A stretch of DNA of 7,186 nt, from positions 1-7,186 of the forward strand of contig JAPULP010000229.1 of assembly GCA_027294815.1 (NCBI GenBank), written 5' to 3'. Position numbers and translations under genes: made by a program. Origin of the DNA: Gemmatimonadota bacterium (GTDB taxonomy: Bacteria > Gemmatimonadota > Gemmatimonadetes > Gemmatimonadales > GWC2-71-9). Numbering within the stretch: the first letter of the stretch is position 1; each line of letters starts with the position of its first letter. Below are positions 6,140 to 7,186 of this stretch, piece after piece. A model generated the notes under the pieces. It did not search any database and was not told the origin of the DNA. It was given only the letters and a program-made list of their open reading frames with translations.

Positions 6140-6480
6140 CGTCCGAGGGGCTCCCCCGGAGTTGGCGGATTTCGCACGGGTCAGATCTAAAGGCGGTGCA
6201 ACAGGGTGGCCGCCATCGCCGAACCCCCCGTTTGGATATTTCGTGGCGGTCGAACGACTTGGATCACCCTCGGCTGGGTGTCGTCGTGCCGAGGTTCGGT
6301 GCCTCTGCGGTGGCCCGCAACCGCGTTCAACGCCGCCTGCGTGAATGCTCCCGACGCCGAATCCTTCCCAACCTCAGGGCCGTAGATTTGGTAGTGCGGG
6401 CACGACCGGCGGTGTACGAGGCGGCTTCAGAGGAGCTCAGCGCGGATTTGGATCAATGGCTGCAATCGATTTCCGAGTAA
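6136..6480 (+). CDS. rnpA: Ribonuclease P protein component, start uncertain
   Basis: RnpA is the basic protein subunit that helps RNase P RNA bind pre-tRNA leaders. The diagnostic RNR motif is clear: [24 protein letters not shown] spans about residues 47-70 counted from the CTG at 6136. Upstream of it, the same frame reads [16 protein letters not shown], which matches the usual N-terminus (LP-x-S-x-R, then a D-hydrophobic-x-x-V helix), so the coding frame must extend to near 6136. No ATG, GTG or TTG occurs in that frame before a GTG at 6196, which would remove this helix and leave only 94 residues. CTG at 6136 overlaps the rpmH stop and gives 114 residues, a normal length; GGAGG ends three bases before it, rather close. 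An ACG at 6139 would be better spaced but is a very rare start. The gene partners rnpB at 996-1358. Confidence 0.9.
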   Translation: MTSEGLPRSWRISHGSDLKAVQQGGRHRRTPRLDISWRSNDLDHPRLGVVVPRFGASAVARNRVQRRLRECSRRRILPNLRAVDLVVRARPAVYEAASEELSADLDQWLQSISE

Positions 6481-6485
6481 CGCGA

Positions 6486-6695
6486 ATGCCCCGCGTCCTG
6501 GTGGCCGGCTTTATCAAGCTGTACCAGCTCATGGCATCCCCATTCCCGTCCCCGTGTCGTCATACCCCGTCCTGCTCGATGTACACGTTGGAGGCGGTGC
6601 GGAGGTACGGCGCCATGAAGGGTTGTTGGTTGGGTATTCGCCGACTTGGCCGCTGCCACCCATTCTCACCCGGGGGCTACGACCCAGTCCCGTGA
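6486..6695 (+). CDS. yidD: Membrane protein insertion efficiency factor YidD
   Basis: YidD is a small membrane-associated protein thought to assist YidC-dependent insertion of inner-membrane proteins. The 69 residues start [20 protein letters not shown], an amphipathic/hydrophobic helix, and continue with the family signature [30 protein letters not shown] and the C-terminal [14 protein letters not shown]. Conserved cysteines are at 24, 30, 47 and 57. The chosen ATG at 6486 lies five bases after the rnpA stop and begins at the conserved helix; an in-frame ATG at 6456 would add ten residues ([10 protein letters not shown]) overlapping rnpA. Neither has a strong Shine-Dalgarno, so coupling to rnpA translation is likely. 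Thirteen bases separate it from yidC. Confidence 0.95.
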   Translation: MPRVLVAGFIKLYQLMASPFPSPCRHTPSCSMYTLEAVRRYGAMKGCWLGIRRLGRCHPFSPGGYDPVP

Positions 6696-6708
6696 TCTTG
6701 CGACTATA

Positions 6709-7186
6709 ATGGACCGCCGCACGCTCCTCGCGATCTCGCTCATCTTGATCGTGCTGATTCTTCCGTCGATGCTTTTCCCGCCGCCGCCGCCGCCGCCGCC
6801 CGCGCCGGGGGTACCGGTAGACGTGTTCCCAGCCGACTCGGTGACGACACCCGCCGTCGGTGGCGTAATCCGGGACCTTCCGGTTGTGCCCAGCCGAGAA
6901 GCGGTGCCGATCCCGGAACCAGTCGCACCGGACGCCGTGGCGCCGGAACCGGTCGTGGTGGCATCGGCCCTCTACCGGTACTCCTTCTCGCCCCGGGGCG
7001 CCCGGCTGATAGGTGCCGAGTTGCTCGAGTACGCCTCATTTGCGGGGGACGATGCCGGCGTGGCCCAGATGATACCCGACCCTTCGTCCTTCCTCGCCTA
7101 CAGGCTCGTTGTGTTCGGCAGCGACACCGTGTCGCTCGCCGACTGGCAATTCGAGCCATCCGCCCAGCGAGTCGACGTTGGTCCCG
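6709..7186 (+). CDS. yidC: Membrane protein insertase YidC, 3'-truncated by the window
   Basis: YidC inserts and folds inner-membrane proteins, alone or with SecYEG. The first 159 codons are present; the gene runs off the right edge. Residues 1-23 (MDRRTLLAISLILIVLILPS and MLF) form the first membrane helix. It is followed at once by eight prolines in a row (24-31), then a long Pro/Val/Ala linker to about residue 85. The periplasmic beta domain then starts with YRYSFSPRGARLIGAELLEY, which matches the characteristic FSTRGA-type strand of Gram-negative YidC, so this is the long, periplasmic-domain form. The catalytic five-helix core lies outside the window. Its position after rnpA-yidD supports the call. 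No good Shine-Dalgarno precedes the ATG. Confidence 0.93.
   Translation, partial: MDRRTLLAISLILIVLILPSMLFPPPPPPPPAPGVPVDVFPADSVTTPAVGGVIRDLPVVPSREAVPIPEPVAPDAVAPEPVVVASALYRYSFSPRGARLIGAELLEYASFAGDDAGVAQMIPDPSSFLAYRLVVFGSDTVSLADWQFEPSAQRVDVGP

Noticed and set aside
6126..6344. Open frame beginning ATG 6126 with GGAGG inside it
   Set aside because: It overlaps rnpA in another frame; its translation has no RnpA features, while the neighbouring frame does.
6705..6710. Perfect TATAAT immediately at the yidC start codon
   Set aside because: It overlaps the ATG and has no -35 at a suitable distance, so a transcript would begin inside the gene. Probably chance.
6740..7159. Arg/Pro-rich 139-residue minus-strand open frame
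   Set aside because: Shadow of the GC-rich yidC linker; low-complexity composition and no start signal.

Overview
The window is a chromosomal replication-origin neighbourhood from a fairly GC-rich, Gram-negative-type bacterium (it encodes a lipoprotein and a probable outer-membrane barrel). The style of the proteins, such as a proline-linked YidC beginning MDRRTLLAIS, an arginine-rich bL34 and a DnaA of 459 residues, is compatible with Gemmatimonadota or a related lineage. That placement is an impression from sequence, not a database result.

Layout from left to right. Positions 12-887 (-) encode a regulator with a degenerate receiver-like N-terminus and an AraC-type DNA-binding C-terminus. 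Positions about 996-1358 (+) are the bacterial RNase P RNA gene (rnpB), unmistakable from its conserved blocks and a covarying P4 helix. Positions 1445-2275 and 2277-3110 (+) are a tightly coupled pair: an uncharacterised lipoprotein followed by a probable outer-membrane beta-barrel protein. They run head-on into dnaN (3126-4235, -), the DNA polymerase III sliding clamp. A 232-bp spacer (4236-4467) separates dnaN from dnaA (4468-5847, -). It holds an AT-rich segment, a short palindrome, a near-consensus DnaA box and five tandem TAG triplets in the arrangement expected of a DnaA-trio unwinding element, so it is a good oriC candidate. Another short intergenic region (5848-5977) carries back-to-back promoters for dnaA and rpmH, with a DnaA box inside the dnaA promoter spacer. 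Rightward from there runs the classic cluster rpmH - rnpA - yidD - yidC; yidC is cut by the window end.

How the parts work together: dnaA and dnaN start and sustain replication. The rpmH/rnpA/yidD/yidC operon links ribosome assembly, tRNA 5' maturation and membrane protein insertion. Both RNase P subunits (RNA rnpB and protein rnpA) lie about 5 kb apart on either side of dnaA-dnaN. The items most worth a second look are the putative DnaA-trio origin, the DnaA box embedded in the dnaA promoter, the absence of a standard in-frame start codon where RnpA should begin, and the uncharacterised lipoprotein-barrel pair behind rnpB. I found no CRISPR array, insertion sequence, tRNA or convincing new defence system.
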